From: Laburnicola sp. R22_1
Lineage: Eukaryota; Ascomycota; Dothideomycetes; Pleosporales; Didymosphaeriaceae
Assembly (NCBI GenBank): GCA_014281115.1
Contig: JACONQ010000007.1
Coordinates: 372,001-436,000, forward strand
Direction of reading: 5' to 3'
DNA length: 64,000 nucleotides
The notes beneath the pieces are model-generated. The model did no database searches, was not told the DNA's origin, and worked only from the letters and a program-made list of their open reading frames with translations. A program made the translations under genes and the position numbers. Positions 46,370 through 58,812 of the stretch are shown piece by piece; position 1 is the first letter of the stretch; each line of letters opens with the position of its first letter.

Positions 46370-49300
46370 AGATGTCAACTACCCCAAATCGCGACCCCAT
46401 AGTAATCCTTATAGACCATACCTAGTGGATTAAGTGGATCGCATAACTGGAGTCAAAGTGTGTGTCGTTGAACGTCTGGTCGAAGATTAACTCCAAACAG
46501 ATGGCCCAGCCACTCGCCAAACCTATCGCCCCAATTAGGCCCTTAATAGTCAGCTATTAAGCAGCTACAGCAGCGATAAACCAACATCAAACCTAATACC
46601 GAGCGAATTACAGGTAGCACGCAGTAATACCCCCATTTGTACTAGCTCGACTATCCGACCTCTTAAACGCCGGTAAGACCTTATATAAAGAAGACGTAGA
46701 CGACTTTAAGTCCATTTTTAAAGAATACAAGGTCCTTAATTAGAAATATTAATAAGAACAAACCCACTTCTCTTAGGTCACCAACTTTATTTAGACGACA
46801 GTATTCTTACACCTATTTACTAACTGCTACAAGCCGTCCTAACTATATCGAAGCTGGATAATTAAACTCGCCGCTACTGTAGGCGTGAGATTAGAGGACA
46901 AGCTTAACAAAGCAAGGGAATAATACTAAGCAGCCCTTAAACTAATAAGGACAATAGCCTATTAGGACACCTGGCTTACTAAAGTGGACTACATGGTTAT
47001 AGAAGCCAAAGCGACTAGTGTACCCAACTGCCTAAACAATTAATTTATTAAGAACAACTTCGTGAAAGCTACAGCAAAGAATTTCTAAGAATAGACAATC
47101 TTATTTATAGAAAACAGCCTCCCAGATCCTATAGTAATGGCCACCAATATGTTTCTACAATTTAGAAAACAAGCCAACCTACTATACCTAGCTAAGAGTA
47201 AATTATCCAGAGCAGCCTTCGCAGCTGGAGGACTAATCCTTGCTAGAGAAGAAGCTAATAATAATGCTAATACTAAACTAACCTATAGAAGAGGTTGCAA
47301 CCAACGTTAAAAGCGTAGTTATTATAATAGTAATATAATTAACCATATAATATAGAAGTGTAAGGCTTATAATAGACTATATAACCTTAACAAGTGTTAG
47401 TATACAATGCTAGAGACAGCGTCTCCAAATTAGAGAGCCCGAAATAGCGTTAAGAGAATAGCTTAAGAAAGGATTAGCAATAATGCTAAACTTTAGGAGG
47501 AAATACGCTTAGCGAAAAGGCTACAATTAAAGACCCTAGCTCTTAAGAAGTCGCACTTAGCGACTCTAACAATAGAAGCTTCTACAGAAGAGTGACTATA
47601 TAAAAGGCAAATTAAAAAGGTTAATATTGCAATAGCCACTACCTCTTTTATAACAAAATAATTAAGGTACCTACTTAAACAATTCTTTATCCTTAACTTA
47701 GGGACAACGTGCCATATAGTAAATAATATCAGACAATTCACGAACACTCAGCCACCCACACTAGGAGATTTCTTATAGGCAGGGAACTTACGCATATAGA
47801 TTATGGCATATGGCTTACTATATATAAGAGTGAAGACTGTAGGCTTAACACGCTACCTTTACCTTAGAGATGTGGCCTTCTGCCCAGACCTACACTATAA
47901 CCTTGTCTTATTTAGAGTACTCTAATAACAAGGCCTATAGTGGGATACCAAGTCAAACCCTACCGTACTACGCCGGTACGACAATAGTGCTGTTGCGCTC
48001 CTTAAAGAACAATACGGACAATAGGTTGTTAAGTACAACAATGTCTCTAAGCCAAAATTAACCTTTGCAACAACCAAAGCACGCACAATTAAGCCGCAAC
48101 AATAAGCGAGCGGTGAGATGTGGCACAAACAACTAGGACACCTAGGACCTTAGGCACTTAAGCACCTCGTGCATCACTCTAAGGGGGTAAAGATTGTTGG
48201 CATTCCTACTATTAAGTGCGACGTATGTGGAAGATTAAAGTCTAAGCAATAGATAAGAAGAACCCCCTAAACAATCCTAGAAGGTCTAGGAGAGCGAATA
48301 GCCCTAGACTTTTATGATTACGAAGAAGGGAGTAACACAAAGGAGAAGAGCTAAATGCTAATTATGTGTAGAGTTACTAGTATGCTATAGGATTTCTATT
48401 TTAAAGATAACTAACCTGCTAGATTAATTATTAAAACCCTCCAAACATTTATTATATTTATAAAGAACTAATTTAGGATTATGGTCAAAGTTATTAAGAC
48501 TAATAATGAGACGTTTCGCTTAGCCGAAGCCTAGAGGTAGAGGGACGAGCAAGGTATAGCAGTCGAGCCCTTAGCACCTAATACCTAAGCCCAAAATGGC
48601 AGAGCTAAACGCTTAGAGGGTGTAGTAAAGGAGAAAGCTTATGTAATGCGCCTTAACGCGATTCTACTATAGGAAGTATGGCCTAAAGTGACTTAAACCG
48701 CTGTATACCTATACAATCGAACACCTAAGTATTCGAATCGCTAAAAGACGCCCTATAAAGCGTTCTTTACCGCTGTCGCCTTTTAAAATAGGATAGTCAC
48801 ATCCCCACGCAAACCAAACTAATCCTATCTACGAGCATATAGTTGCAAGGCCTTTGCCATAATAGATAATATAAAGCGTGGCAAAGAACGTCTATAAAAA
48901 CTCGACCTAAAGGCATGGATTAGATACTTAGTGGGTTATATTTCCTTAAACATCTTTAGGATATAGATACTGTTAATAGGCAAGGTTATTAGCACCCGCG
49001 ATATAGTGTTTAACAAAGATAGCATCTTTAATAGAGATATAAAACACATTATAGACAATCTTATACACAGTACCCTTAAAGAAATTGCAACTTGGATTAG
49101 GACAATAGAGCTACCGCCTTTACCATTACAACAGAACAATACTACAAGCAGGTTCTATAAGAATGAAGCGACAGACGACTCTCCTTCTAAGCAAGTGGGG
49201 ACACCCTAGTACGACAAGCGCGGGAGGAAGGTCATACCCTACCTAACGCCGCCAAGTACACCACCACCAGCAGCCTTATTAGCGCAACTAATGAGCTTAG

Positions 49301-51300
49301 ATAGATACGAGCAGTGCCCCAACTCGCTGCCCAGCGCTAGAGATGATTAGGAGCTAGATCTAGCCCTGCCTCGCCCTAGAGAAATACAGCCTATTAAGAG
49401 AGCCCTCCTGCGTAAAGAGGAAGGAAAGCTAGTTAATCCCTAGTTGCCCCTCTCTCACAATTTAGACAGACTCTAATCTCTACTTAGTTCCTTACCTAGT
49501 AAAGCGAAAGCTACTACACTATAGGCTGTAGCCTTTATAGCTAGTACTAAAGTAGATTACGTTCGTAAAGTAGAGGGGAAGAAACTAGATAACGCAAGCA
49601 TTAAACGCATAATAATAAAAGACTATTAGCCTTATTATAGCGAACTATTACCAGCACCTCCTCTAAACGGGCTCAAGCCTACGCACCCACTCTACATGCT
49701 CTTTAAGAAAGCTAAGGAAGAACACCTTAATAGCTACAAACAAACAAAGTTATAGACTAAGGTGCCTACTATTTAGGCAAGATAAGAAGGGATCTAGATA
49801 CTAGATTCAATGTGGGTATACACCTACAAGCTCGATTAGCACTACTACTTTCAGAAGTGTAAGGCAAGACTAGTTGTCTAAGGCGATTAATAGAACAATG
49901 TTACCACCTAAGAGACCTATGCCGCCACACTCGCAGGAAGATTATTTAGGATGCTAATAGCTATTGCTGCTTAGTTTAACCTAGAGCTAAAGCAGTACAA
50001 CGTGACTAACGCTTTCGTACATGCATTAATTAATTGTGTTATCTACATGCGAATGCCATGCGGGTATGCACGTCCAGGCATAATACTTTAGCTTTAAAAG
50101 GCGCTGTATGGCCTGCGGATCTCACCCTTACTATGGCAAAGGGACTTCACCGCCTACCTCACAGAGCTTGGTTTCTCTGTAGTTCCACACGAACCATATT
50201 GTATAGTACGAAAAGGGGTGTTTATCTTCTTCTACGTTAATAATATTATTCTCGCGTATTACCCACGAAACCGTACACTAGCAGACCAGGTCGTGAAGAA
50301 TCTCTAAAAGAAATACAGCCTAACAGGAGGAGGGGATTTAAGATAGTTCCTTAGAATAGAGGTAATAAGAGACCGAACCTAACAAAAGATATAGCTATCG
50401 CAAGCCGCGTATATTAACAAAATCGTCTAACTTGCAACTAATCATAACCTTCGCCACAATACCCTAATGGCTCGAATAGAGCTTACTGGCTGCATAGACC
50501 TCCTAACACATAGAGAGATTAACCTATACTAACGCAAAATTGGCTCCCTACTCTTTGTAGTAGTGAATACACGCCCTAACATTGCATTTGCTATTTTACA
50601 ACTTGCCCACTTCCTTACTAATCTAAGCCCAACATATTAACAAGCGACTAATCGCGTCCTCTTATACCTACACTCTACACAAACATACGCCCTAGAGTTT
50701 AGAGAAGATAATAGTCTTATTATAGCTAGCAACGCATTATTTGCAGACAATATAATAGATAGGAAGAGTTCTTAAGGGTACGCAATTAAACTATTTAGCG
50801 GTCTTATCGCCTAGCGAGCTAATAAGCAGGACATAGTTACCACTTTAACAACTAAGGCAGAGCTCCTAGCACTATCCTAAGTAGCTAAGGAAGCTATGTT
50901 TACGCGGATGCTGCTTAACAAACTTTAAGTAACACTAGAAGACCTAGTAATTACTATTTAGTGCGACAACAAGCAGACAATTTAGCTAATTAACAAGGAG
51001 ATCTCTTAGCTAACAACTAAGCTCTGACATGTGGATATCCACAATTACTAGCTACAACAGAAGGCAAAAAGGAAGTTAATTAGAGTGATATATGCCCCCT
51101 TAAGCGATATAATTGCTAATAGATTCACTAAGACCCTTCCTATTAGGACCTGGCCCTAGTTCCTAAGTCAAGTAGGACTGGCAAACGTGAAGAACCGCAT
51201 AATCGTAGAGCAAGGAGAAATAGATGCGATAACACGAAAGATTAAAGCCTTAGGGAGAATAGTAGATGCTAAAATATCCCAAATCACCTAAGAATGAATA
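46370..51300 (+). pseudogene. Copia gag-pol relic
   Basis: Read around many stops. A knuckle relic lies near 47,325-47,370 (Cys changed to Tyr). Protease is at about 47,690 (LGTTCHIVNNIRQF, where DSGTTCH is expected). The pre-integrase zinc site is at 48,118-48,240 (WHKQLGHLG, then CDVCG). Integrase core follows to about 48,800. Reverse transcriptase runs about 49,980-50,350 (FVHALINCVIYMRMPCGYA, then FFYVNNIILAY with Asn-Asn for the catalytic Asp-Asp). RNase H is at about 50,750-50,920 (GYAIKLFSGLIA, then KAELLALS). The loss of both catalytic Asp residues by G-to-A change shows it is inactive. Confidence 0.88.
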
Positions 51301-51339
51301 GTAAATAGCTTAAGGCGAGGTCGCCAAGCTAAGGGGGTG

Positions 51340-51554
51340 TGTCAGATTGGATAGGTAATCCGAACAACTATTGTAAGTGGCAGGAGAGAGATAAAACAGC
51401 CCCTACCCAAATAGGGATAGTATGGAGAATTAGCTAAGAACCAAAACAGCGCACAAGCAGACCTCTAGAGGGAGGACACCCTAAAGAACAACAACTAACA
51501 TTACGCATTATCAAGATATGGACTTTATTCATTAATAAACCCTTTAATCTAACA
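51340..51554 (+). repeat. 3' LTR of the copia element
   Basis: 215 bp copy of the 5' LTR, directly after the polypurine tract and followed by TSD ACTTT. Confidence 0.93.
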
Positions 51555-51559
51555 ACTTT

Positions 51560-51933
51560 AAATATCTTTCTATATATATCCCTTCTTCCTAGCTCTTTTC
51601 TCTTTTTTTTTTCTTATTAAGCTAATTCTCTATTTTTATATAGTACTAAACTATGCCTCTTATTATATAATATCTTATCTTTGTATAGTGCTAACTTACT
51701 ATAGATAATAGTACTTATACTAGCTAATAACTAAGTTAGCTTTTCTAGCTTTAATCTTATTATATATAATCTTCTAGATAGAATAATATATATTATCCTC
51801 CCTACTAGTTCCTATACAAACTATATATTCCTCTAGAATATTTCTATTAATATAAGTTTTCCTATTCTTTATAGGTTTGCTTTTATATAAATACTAACTT
51901 TAAAATAAGATTAGGAACTTAATATTACGTATA
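51560..51933. other. RIP-degraded sequence between the copia element and C4
   Basis: TpA-rich with pyrimidine runs (TCTCTTTTTTTTTTC near 51,600). No gene seen. Confidence 0.4.
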
Positions 51934-51944
51934 TACCTTTGTAT

Positions 51945-53041
51945 GATTTTTTTGCGACTAAGAAGTTTCTAATAAAAATATTACAATAATAGTAGTTATC
52001 CCTCCTACTATTATTAACATAGAAATGCGTTTTAAAGTAGTGTTAATAAAAAGGAGTTAGTGCGCCTACTCTAACTAAAAAAAATCTACATGCAAAACTA
52101 TACATAAGGCCACATCGCCATACTATAGTTTAGGATAGAGGGAGGAAAAGATAAGATGCTTATTATACTATTATCTTCCTCTACTATTATTTCTAAAGAT
52201 TGCTAGAAGTAACAGCTATTATATTAGCAAGTTTATTTACTACTTATAGGCGATATATGCTAGGTAGAAACTTATATACACTATAGGTATACTAACACTC
52301 TATCTTTGTATTAAGATTAATCTTAATAAGGAATCTACTATTACTCTATTTCCTACTATCTTTCTAGGCCCTAGTGCTAATACTAATGCTAATATCAACG
52401 CCGCCTAAAAGTACGCTCTAATAATCTATCTACTTAAAGTTACTAAATCTACACTAGAGTACTGCTCTATCTAGAAGATTATTAATAGGTTAAAGTAGAA
52501 AAAGGTATACCTTAGTCTATATAAGGCAGTTCTAGTATACTAGTTAGGCTGGCAATAAATTAGTAACTATAGGCGCAATAATAATAAATATATAGAGTTC
52601 CTACTATAGTTTTTTATATTACTGCTAGTTAGGAAGGTAGCAATAGCCTTAGAGAAAGGTAAAATTAAAGGGAAAAAGAAGATAAAGGTGTTTATTAATA
52701 AGTTGCTAGGGAAGGAGAGTGTTGCATAAATGCGTTAGATTCTTATAGTTATTATAGTATTAGATAAGCGTAATACGTAAGCGGTGTATTTACTAATAAT
52801 AGTAAGGAAGCAAGAGTTAGTTTTTTATACACACTTTAAGTAAATTTTAATAGGCGTTAAAGTGCTTATAGATAGTAGAGCGAGTGCGCAGTAATTACTA
52901 TCGCGTTAGTAGAGACTAGGAGTAGATTGTATTTTTAGGCGCTAGACTAAAGAAGCCTTTCTATCCTAACCTATGCAGGCTTAAATTAAACAATAATATG
53001 GTTAAAAAGGGTAATTAACACTAAATAAACAATGCGACCGC
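51945..53041 (+). mobile_element. Family C repeat, copy C4 (1,097 bp, uninterrupted)
   Basis: It begins GATTTTTTTGCGACTAAG and ends AACAATGCGACCGC. Flanks TACCTTTGTAT (51934-51944) and TACCTTTATAT (53042-53052) are an 11-bp duplication with one G-to-A change. On the plus strand near 52,850-52,920 it reads VKVLIDSRASAQ, a likely relic of an aspartic-protease D-S-G-A site. A frame broken by stops extends several hundred bases upstream of that motif. Confidence 0.85.
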
Positions 53042-53052
53042 TACCTTTATAT

Positions 53053-53480
53053 AATATTAATATTATTCTTTTAGCTAGTATAGACCTATATTTATAGGCT
53101 ACTAAAGTTATTTAGCACAAAGAATATTTCTATACGCTATTAGTCTAGTTACGCAGTTGCCTTAAGGGCACTTTATACGCCTACTACTATAGTAGTATAA
53201 CTAGGCCTAGGCTCTTTACTAAGTGCTATACACTAGTAGGCTTTTAAATAGAATTATACAGTTCTTATATATAGTAAAACTATACTGCTAGGTGCAATTA
53301 TTATATAGAATAGGGCTAGAGTAATAGAGTAGATAATACTAGATATTATCTATTAATACTAAAATAAAAAGACTCTTCTCTAAATAAATATATATTATAT
53401 CTCTTCTCTTTCTATATAAATAATAAATAGAAATATGTATATTTTTAAGTAATATATATATATATAAAGAATTTAGTCGG
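53053..53480. other. RIP-degraded sequence, no gene seen
   Basis: TpA-rich, with an (AT)n run near 53,451-53,464. It is the insertion target of the deleted gypsy element. Confidence 0.4.
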
Positions 53481-53485
53481 CTTGC

Positions 53486-54838
53486 TATAAGGGCGATACA
53501 CGGCCTTATAGGGCTAACCTATTAGGGACAGCTAGAATAGTTAAAAGAGCTAGTTAAATTAATACTATTCTAAGATAGTAGATAAGAAAGGGACGTAAGG
53601 GGCCCTTTCTTATATAGAGGGCAGCGTAGGGCATAGGCCTATACTAACTACTACGCTAATACTAACTAGGAAAGGCGCCTTTAGGAAGATAAAAGGCGTA
53701 AATAGAGGAAATAGGGTGTAAAAGAGAGGTAATAGGGCGTGCTTAGTAGGGAGGCTAGTAAGTACTATTATATAACCCCCCTTTTAAAGTCTAAAAATAG
53801 AAAGGAAAGTATATAAAAATAGGGTGTTTTAGCGAATTTTTAATATAACTAGTACTATTTTAGGGCTAAAGAGGGTTGCAATAGAGGTAATAAGCCCCCA
53901 TAGTTCTAATAGTAGTCTTAGGTTTTAATTTAGTTGCTATTTAGTAGAAATATTAAGAAAAGTTATTAGGGGTAAAGTAGTAAATTAGTAGAAAAACATA
54001 GACTATAGTAGCGCAACCTATTAAACTAGTCTCTTATAGGGGTAACTATTCCTACTCTTATACGTTAAGTCGAGGAGGAACTTAAAGGCAGCCTCTTTTA
54101 ATAGACCTTAAGATAGTAAAATATAAACTTTCTAGCGCTAGGAATCCTTTTTAGTAACTAATAAAGTTCCTACCCTTATATATTAAGTAAAGAAGAGACT
54201 TAGAAGTAGTCTTTCTTAATAGACCTTAGAGTAGTAAAATATAAACTTCTTGGCGCTAGAAATCTTTTCTAGTAACTAATAAAGTTCCTATCCTTATGCG
54301 ATAAGTAGAGAAGAGACTTAGAAGTAGCCTTTTTTAATAGACCTTAGCGTAGTATAATAGCTACCTAGCACTAAAGTAACTAATAAACTAATATACCCTT
54401 ACTAACTTATAGTAGATAGAGGAGTATAGAAGTAGCTTCTTTTAATAGACCTTAGCGTAGTATAATAACTACCTATAAGTAGCGTCTTAAAGAAGAAGTA
54501 GATATTATATCGCTATCTATAGCTAAATAAAAATAGTTAGTCTTAGAATAATATAAGGACGGTACACAGTCTTATAGGGCTAACCTATTAGGGATAACTA
54601 GAATAGTTAAAAGAGCTAGTTAAATTAATACTATTCTAAGATAGTAGATAAGAAAGGAATATAGAGGGCCCTTTCTTATATAGCGGGCAGCGTAGAGTAT
54701 AGGCCTATGCTAACTACTACGCTAACACTAACTAGAAAAGGCGCCTTTAGGAAGATAAAAGGCGTAAATAGGAGAAATAGGATGTAAAAGAGAGGTAATA
54801 GGGCGTGCTTAGTAGAGAGGCTAGTAAGTACTATTACA
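53486..54838 (-). mobile_element. Internally deleted gypsy element with two LTRs (1.35 kb)
   Basis: Two 287-bp LTRs (53486-53772 and 54552-54838) are reverse-complement relatives of the LTRs at 4388 and 12459. The TSD is CTTGC (53481-53485) versus CTTAC (54839-54843), 5 bp with one G-to-A change. Next to the left LTR, CCCCCC is the complement of the polypurine tract, followed by about 260 bp matching the 3' end of the full element. All of gag-pol is missing. Between 54,030 and 54,500 lies a tandem array. It is therefore a non-autonomous derivative, or a deletion that happened before or after insertion. Confidence 0.88.
54030..54500 (-). repeat. Tandem array inside the deleted gypsy element
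   Basis: Units of roughly 120 bp each carry AATAGACCTTAG followed by AGTAAAATATAAAC or a variant and TAGTAACTAATAAAG. The array corresponds in position to the 85-bp array of the full-length element, but copy number and period differ. Confidence 0.65.
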
Positions 54839-54843
54839 CTTAC

Positions 54844-55720
54844 CAAACACCTTTTTTAATCTATTTTTTTAGTTTAAGATTAAAGCAAGTTAAGATAAAA
54901 TGTTATTATATACTACTATGTATAACGCCTAATTCTAATTAAAGACTAACCTTAAATATCTAGTAATGCAACAATAGTTTAAACTTACTTACACCCTCTA
55001 ATACTTATAAGTTCTTAGTCCTAATATAAGATTTACTTATAGTGTATATAGCACACCTAGCTTATTACTACTACTATTATTAGTTATCTATACTTATACG
55101 CTAGATAAGCCAACTTAGTAATAATAGTAATAATAGTTAGAAGGATTTTGTAAATCTATATAACACTCTTACTACTATATAGCTTATTAATAAACACCTT
55201 ATTATTCTTCTTTTGCGTCCCCTACTAAATTCTATTACTAATAAGAAGCAATTATATCTACTAGAGTATAAATTTAATCTTATAGTTCTTTATAAACTAA
55301 ATAAGCTGCTAACCTAACTAGTACACTAGAACTGCCTTATAAATAGTTAAGTATACCTACTCCTCACACTAGATAAGTATCTAATAGATAGAATAGAACT
55401 CTAGCATAGTTATATTAATAGCTACTTTAATAGCAGTAGCGTAAATCTTTAGCATATACTTTTTAGTAATAGCAAGTACTTCTTTAGAAACAACGTTAAT
55501 GCCTAGATAGATAGTAGGACGTGGAGTAATAGTAGGGGCTTTGTCTAGGATAACTTTAATATAGTAATAGAGCGATAGTATATCTAGTATATATTATCCT
55601 TATTCTATTCATAACTATAGCAGTACATACCTATTAATATAGTAAATACTAAATATTAACTTATATTATTTGTAATAATCTAGATAGTAGGTTTATAATA
55701 ATTAGAATAGAGGAATAGCT
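54844..55720 (-). repeat. Diverged relative of family C
   Basis: Blocks of sequence similar to C2 and C3 occur in the same order (CTAACTAGTACACTAGAACTG; TTATTAATAAACACCTT; TAGTAATAATAGTAATAATAG), with many differences beyond RIP. I could not find the family termini or a TSD. Confidence 0.45.
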
Positions 55721-56492
55721 TATATATTAGAAATTTTTTTTAGCAAGCATGCGCACCTAGAACACCTATGCAGCTTTATACACACCTATGCACGCTTACG
55801 TGCTAAATGCGCCCTAAGCGCCCTAGTAATACCTATTTTTTTATGTGCACTTGTGTAACTTTACGTATAATTATATATAATTAGTATTAAGTGTATAATA
55901 AGTTATTATAATATACTTTTATATTATAGCACTAGGCGAAACTATACTTAATTTTATACTATTTATTGCTAGAGCGCACTATATACACTAACTATCTAAT
56001 TTATATACTTTTATATTTATATAGTTAGTGTTAACTATAGAGTTTATAAGTGTATATACTTTATAACAACTTACTTTTATATAGCGTATTATAATTTACT
56101 ATAAAAGTCTTCTAATTATTTATATATAAGTAGTAGTAAAATTAATTAATATACTAGCTATTATATTATTATAAGTAATAGTAGAATTAATAAGTACACT
56201 AGCTTTTGTAGTTTTTATCTATATATAATTATTAGTAGGGTTAATATATATATTACCTATAGTAGTAGTAGTAAAGGTAAATATAATTTATACTAAGCGG
56301 GTTACGTATACTAATATTATATATATAGAATATTAGGTATATTACTTAACTACACTATACTATAGTTAGTATTTACTTTAAAGGCTACTTAAATAATTAT
56401 AAATATAGTGCGTTACTATAGCTTTTAGAACTATACACTCTCTAGTACTATCTTTAGGCTTAGGTTCTTTATATCTTATGCCTAGGCAACTA
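55721..56492. other. AT-rich sequence, no gene seen
   Basis: RIP-type sequence. It includes a GC-richer stretch of alternating GCATGCGCACC and CGCCCTAAGCGCCC near 55,748-55,830, similar to 41,760-41,860. Insertion target of the Tc1/mariner element. Confidence 0.4.
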
Positions 56493-56902
56493 TACAGTAG
56501 GGTAACACAAAAAAAGCGCCTAGTAAAAAGATACCTTTTTAAAAGTTATATAACTAAGTGAGTTTTAATACTATGCAAATAAAAAGTATACGGTTTTAAA
56601 GAGGAAATATAAGGAATTAAGATTAGGTACTAGTTACGTGCTTACTAAGCAGAGTCCTTAAGGTATCTATTTCTAAACTTAGTGTTTCTAAAAAGTCAAT
56701 TTTTAAGGCGTTATGACGTTTTTATTTAGTATGCTACTAGGCTAATGTTTTTACTAGCTATTCTAGGCCTAGTGTAGATTACGTAAGCAAAATTTCGGAG
56801 TACTTATATAACTTAATTAAGAAATTATTTAAGGTTAAGAAATTACGTGATTTTAAAAGTTAATTAAATCACGTGATTTATTACTAAGATTATAGTATAA
56901 TA

Positions 56903-58766
56903 ACGTGGTTCACCAGCGAGTAACCCACACTAGTGAGCGCGCCACCTTTGCCAAGACCCCACCATTACTAACAATACTATTATAATATAACTATCTACTA
57001 TGTCTTCTAAGCCATCTAATAAAGCTCGGTTACTTATTGCTATTAGAGCTATTAAACAAGACCTAAATCTTATAGAGCGAGCAGTAGCAGGGCTGTATAA
57101 CGTTAATCGCAGAACGCTTAATTAAAGACGCAACGGAATAACTGCACAACGCGATAACCCACCTAAATTAAAGAATTTTACTCTTCTTAAGGAGCAGGCG
57201 CTTATTAATTGTATAATTAAGCTAGACACGCGTGGATTCCCTTCTACGAAGCTTATAATACGCACAATGGCTAATTCACTACGTTTATAGAGAGGAAAGC
57301 CACTTGTTAGCATTAACTAGACAGACAGGTTTATTAAGCACAGACGTGAAGTTAAAACGCGTTAGTCTTGGTTATACAACAACTAGAGGGCATAATAGGA
57401 AGATCCTAAGGTTATAAACGCGTGGTTTAAGTTTGTAAAGGGCATTAAAGTCAAGTACGGCATTATAGATAAGGACACCTACAACTTTAATAAATTAGGC
57501 TTCCTAATAGGGGTTATAGGGTCTTAGCTTGTGGTCACAGTATTAGAGAGGCGTGCGAAACCTAAATTAATACAGCCAGGCGACCGCTAGTGGATTACGG
57601 TGATCTAGGGTATCTGCGCTACTAGATAGGCAATCCCTCCCTTTATTATCTACGCTGGCAAGCGTCACATCTCCACCTGGTACGAAGACGCGTTAATTCC
57701 TGGCGATTGGGTAATTGCTATTAGCGAGAACAGCTAGATAAATAACAAGCTTGGTATTGCGTGGTTAAAACACTTTAACACGCATACAAAGGGACGCGCT
57801 AAAGGAACCTATTAGCTACTAGTTATTAACAGCTATAAGAGCTATAACTTAATTAAGTTCTAGGATTACTATAAGAAATATAAGATTATTACTCTCTGTA
57901 TACTGCCATATTCGTTATACCTGCTGCAGTCGTTAGATATAGGCTATTTCTCCCCACTAAAGAAGGCATATAGTGCTAAGATCTTGGGCTTGGCGCGTTG
58001 GCTAATAACCTATATTATAAAGATCGAGTTCCTCCCAGCCTTTAAAACCGCGTTTTTGAAGGTTTTCTCTGCAGAGACAATTAAGGGTGGTTTTCGCGGT
58101 GCTGGGCTAGTCCTATTGAATCCAGAGGAGGTGTTGCAGCACCTTAACATCCGCATCCGTACACCTAGTCTGCCTATTGAAGAGCCTACCACCTGGGAGT
58201 CTAAAACACTAAGTAACCTACGCGAATTTAAGGCGCAATTAACACTGGTTCGCAAGAGAATTAGAGATTACTTTAATTCATTACTAATTTCAACTATGCA
58301 GGTGCTTAAGAAGCTTAAAAAAGGCGCTCTAAGTGCAATGCATAGTTAGGTACTAGTGTTAAATAAAATTGCAGGCCTTCGCAAGACAATTAAGGAGACT
58401 ATAAGGCGAAAATTGCGTAAAAGGAGGTATATCCAGCATTAGGGATCACTTACAGTAGCAGAGGGATCTTAGCTAGCCACTCCTAAGGACGCTGGTGGAC
58501 AGAAGAAGGGTAAACAGTCGTTAGGTACTAGTCGCGCTGCAACAGGGCCATCAACTCAACAGCGTTATGGCATCTACAGACAACCTGGACACAATGCGCA
58601 AACCTGCTAGGGAGTTAAAGAGAAAGAATCTGAATCAGATGCATTAACTCAGTATATATTTTCAAGTAGTGTTGCGACGTAGTCTAATAATGAATGAAAT
58701 GGTTTGGTGGGATCTTGGCAAAGGTGGCGCGCTCACTGGTGTGGGTCACTCGCTGGTGAACCACGT
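56903..58766 (+). mobile_element. pogo/Fot1-like DNA transposon E (1,864 bp)
   Basis: Inverted termini of about 60 bp start ACGTGGTTCACC on both ends, contain two related subunits (CACCAGCGAGTRACC and CACTAGTGAGCGCGCC), and share the inner block TTTGCCAAGACCCCACCA with element B. The TSD is TA (56901-56902 and 58767-58768). It is inserted in element F upstream of its transposase. Confidence 0.93.
57000..58697 (+). pseudogene. Transposase of pogo element E
   Basis: A single frame from ATG 57000 to TGA 58695-58697 (565 codons), with many stops but no frameshift that I can see. It has an N-terminal helix-turn-helix (IERAVAGLYNVNRRTLN), a CENP-B-like part (IIKLDTRGFPS), and a DDE core with Asp lost at two or more sites: YNFNKLGF and LLVINSYKSYN have Asn, while SLDIGYFSPLKKAY keeps Asp. 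The C-terminus has CCHC-like YGIYRQPGHNAQTC with two Cys changed to Tyr, then an acidic tail. Changes are of C-to-T and G-to-A type throughout. The uninterrupted part is 57984-58349. Confidence 0.87.
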
Positions 58767-58812
58767 TATAATATCTTTTGTTTAGTAAATTTTCTCTTTT
58801 GTATTTCCTCGA

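Larger units (their letters stand above)
46050..51554 (+). mobile_element. Ty1/copia LTR retrotransposon, complete but RIP-inactivated (5.5 kb)
   Basis: Paired 215-bp LTRs starting TGTCAGATTGG and ending CTAACA bound the element. It has a 5-bp target duplication, ACTTT (46045-46049 and 51555-51559), and a short polypurine tract (AAGGGGG) before the 3' LTR. Gag, protease, integrase, reverse transcriptase and RNase H relics follow in copia order. The LTRs differ at about nine positions, all transitions, with the 3' copy carrying most of the RIP-type changes. Confidence 0.95.
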
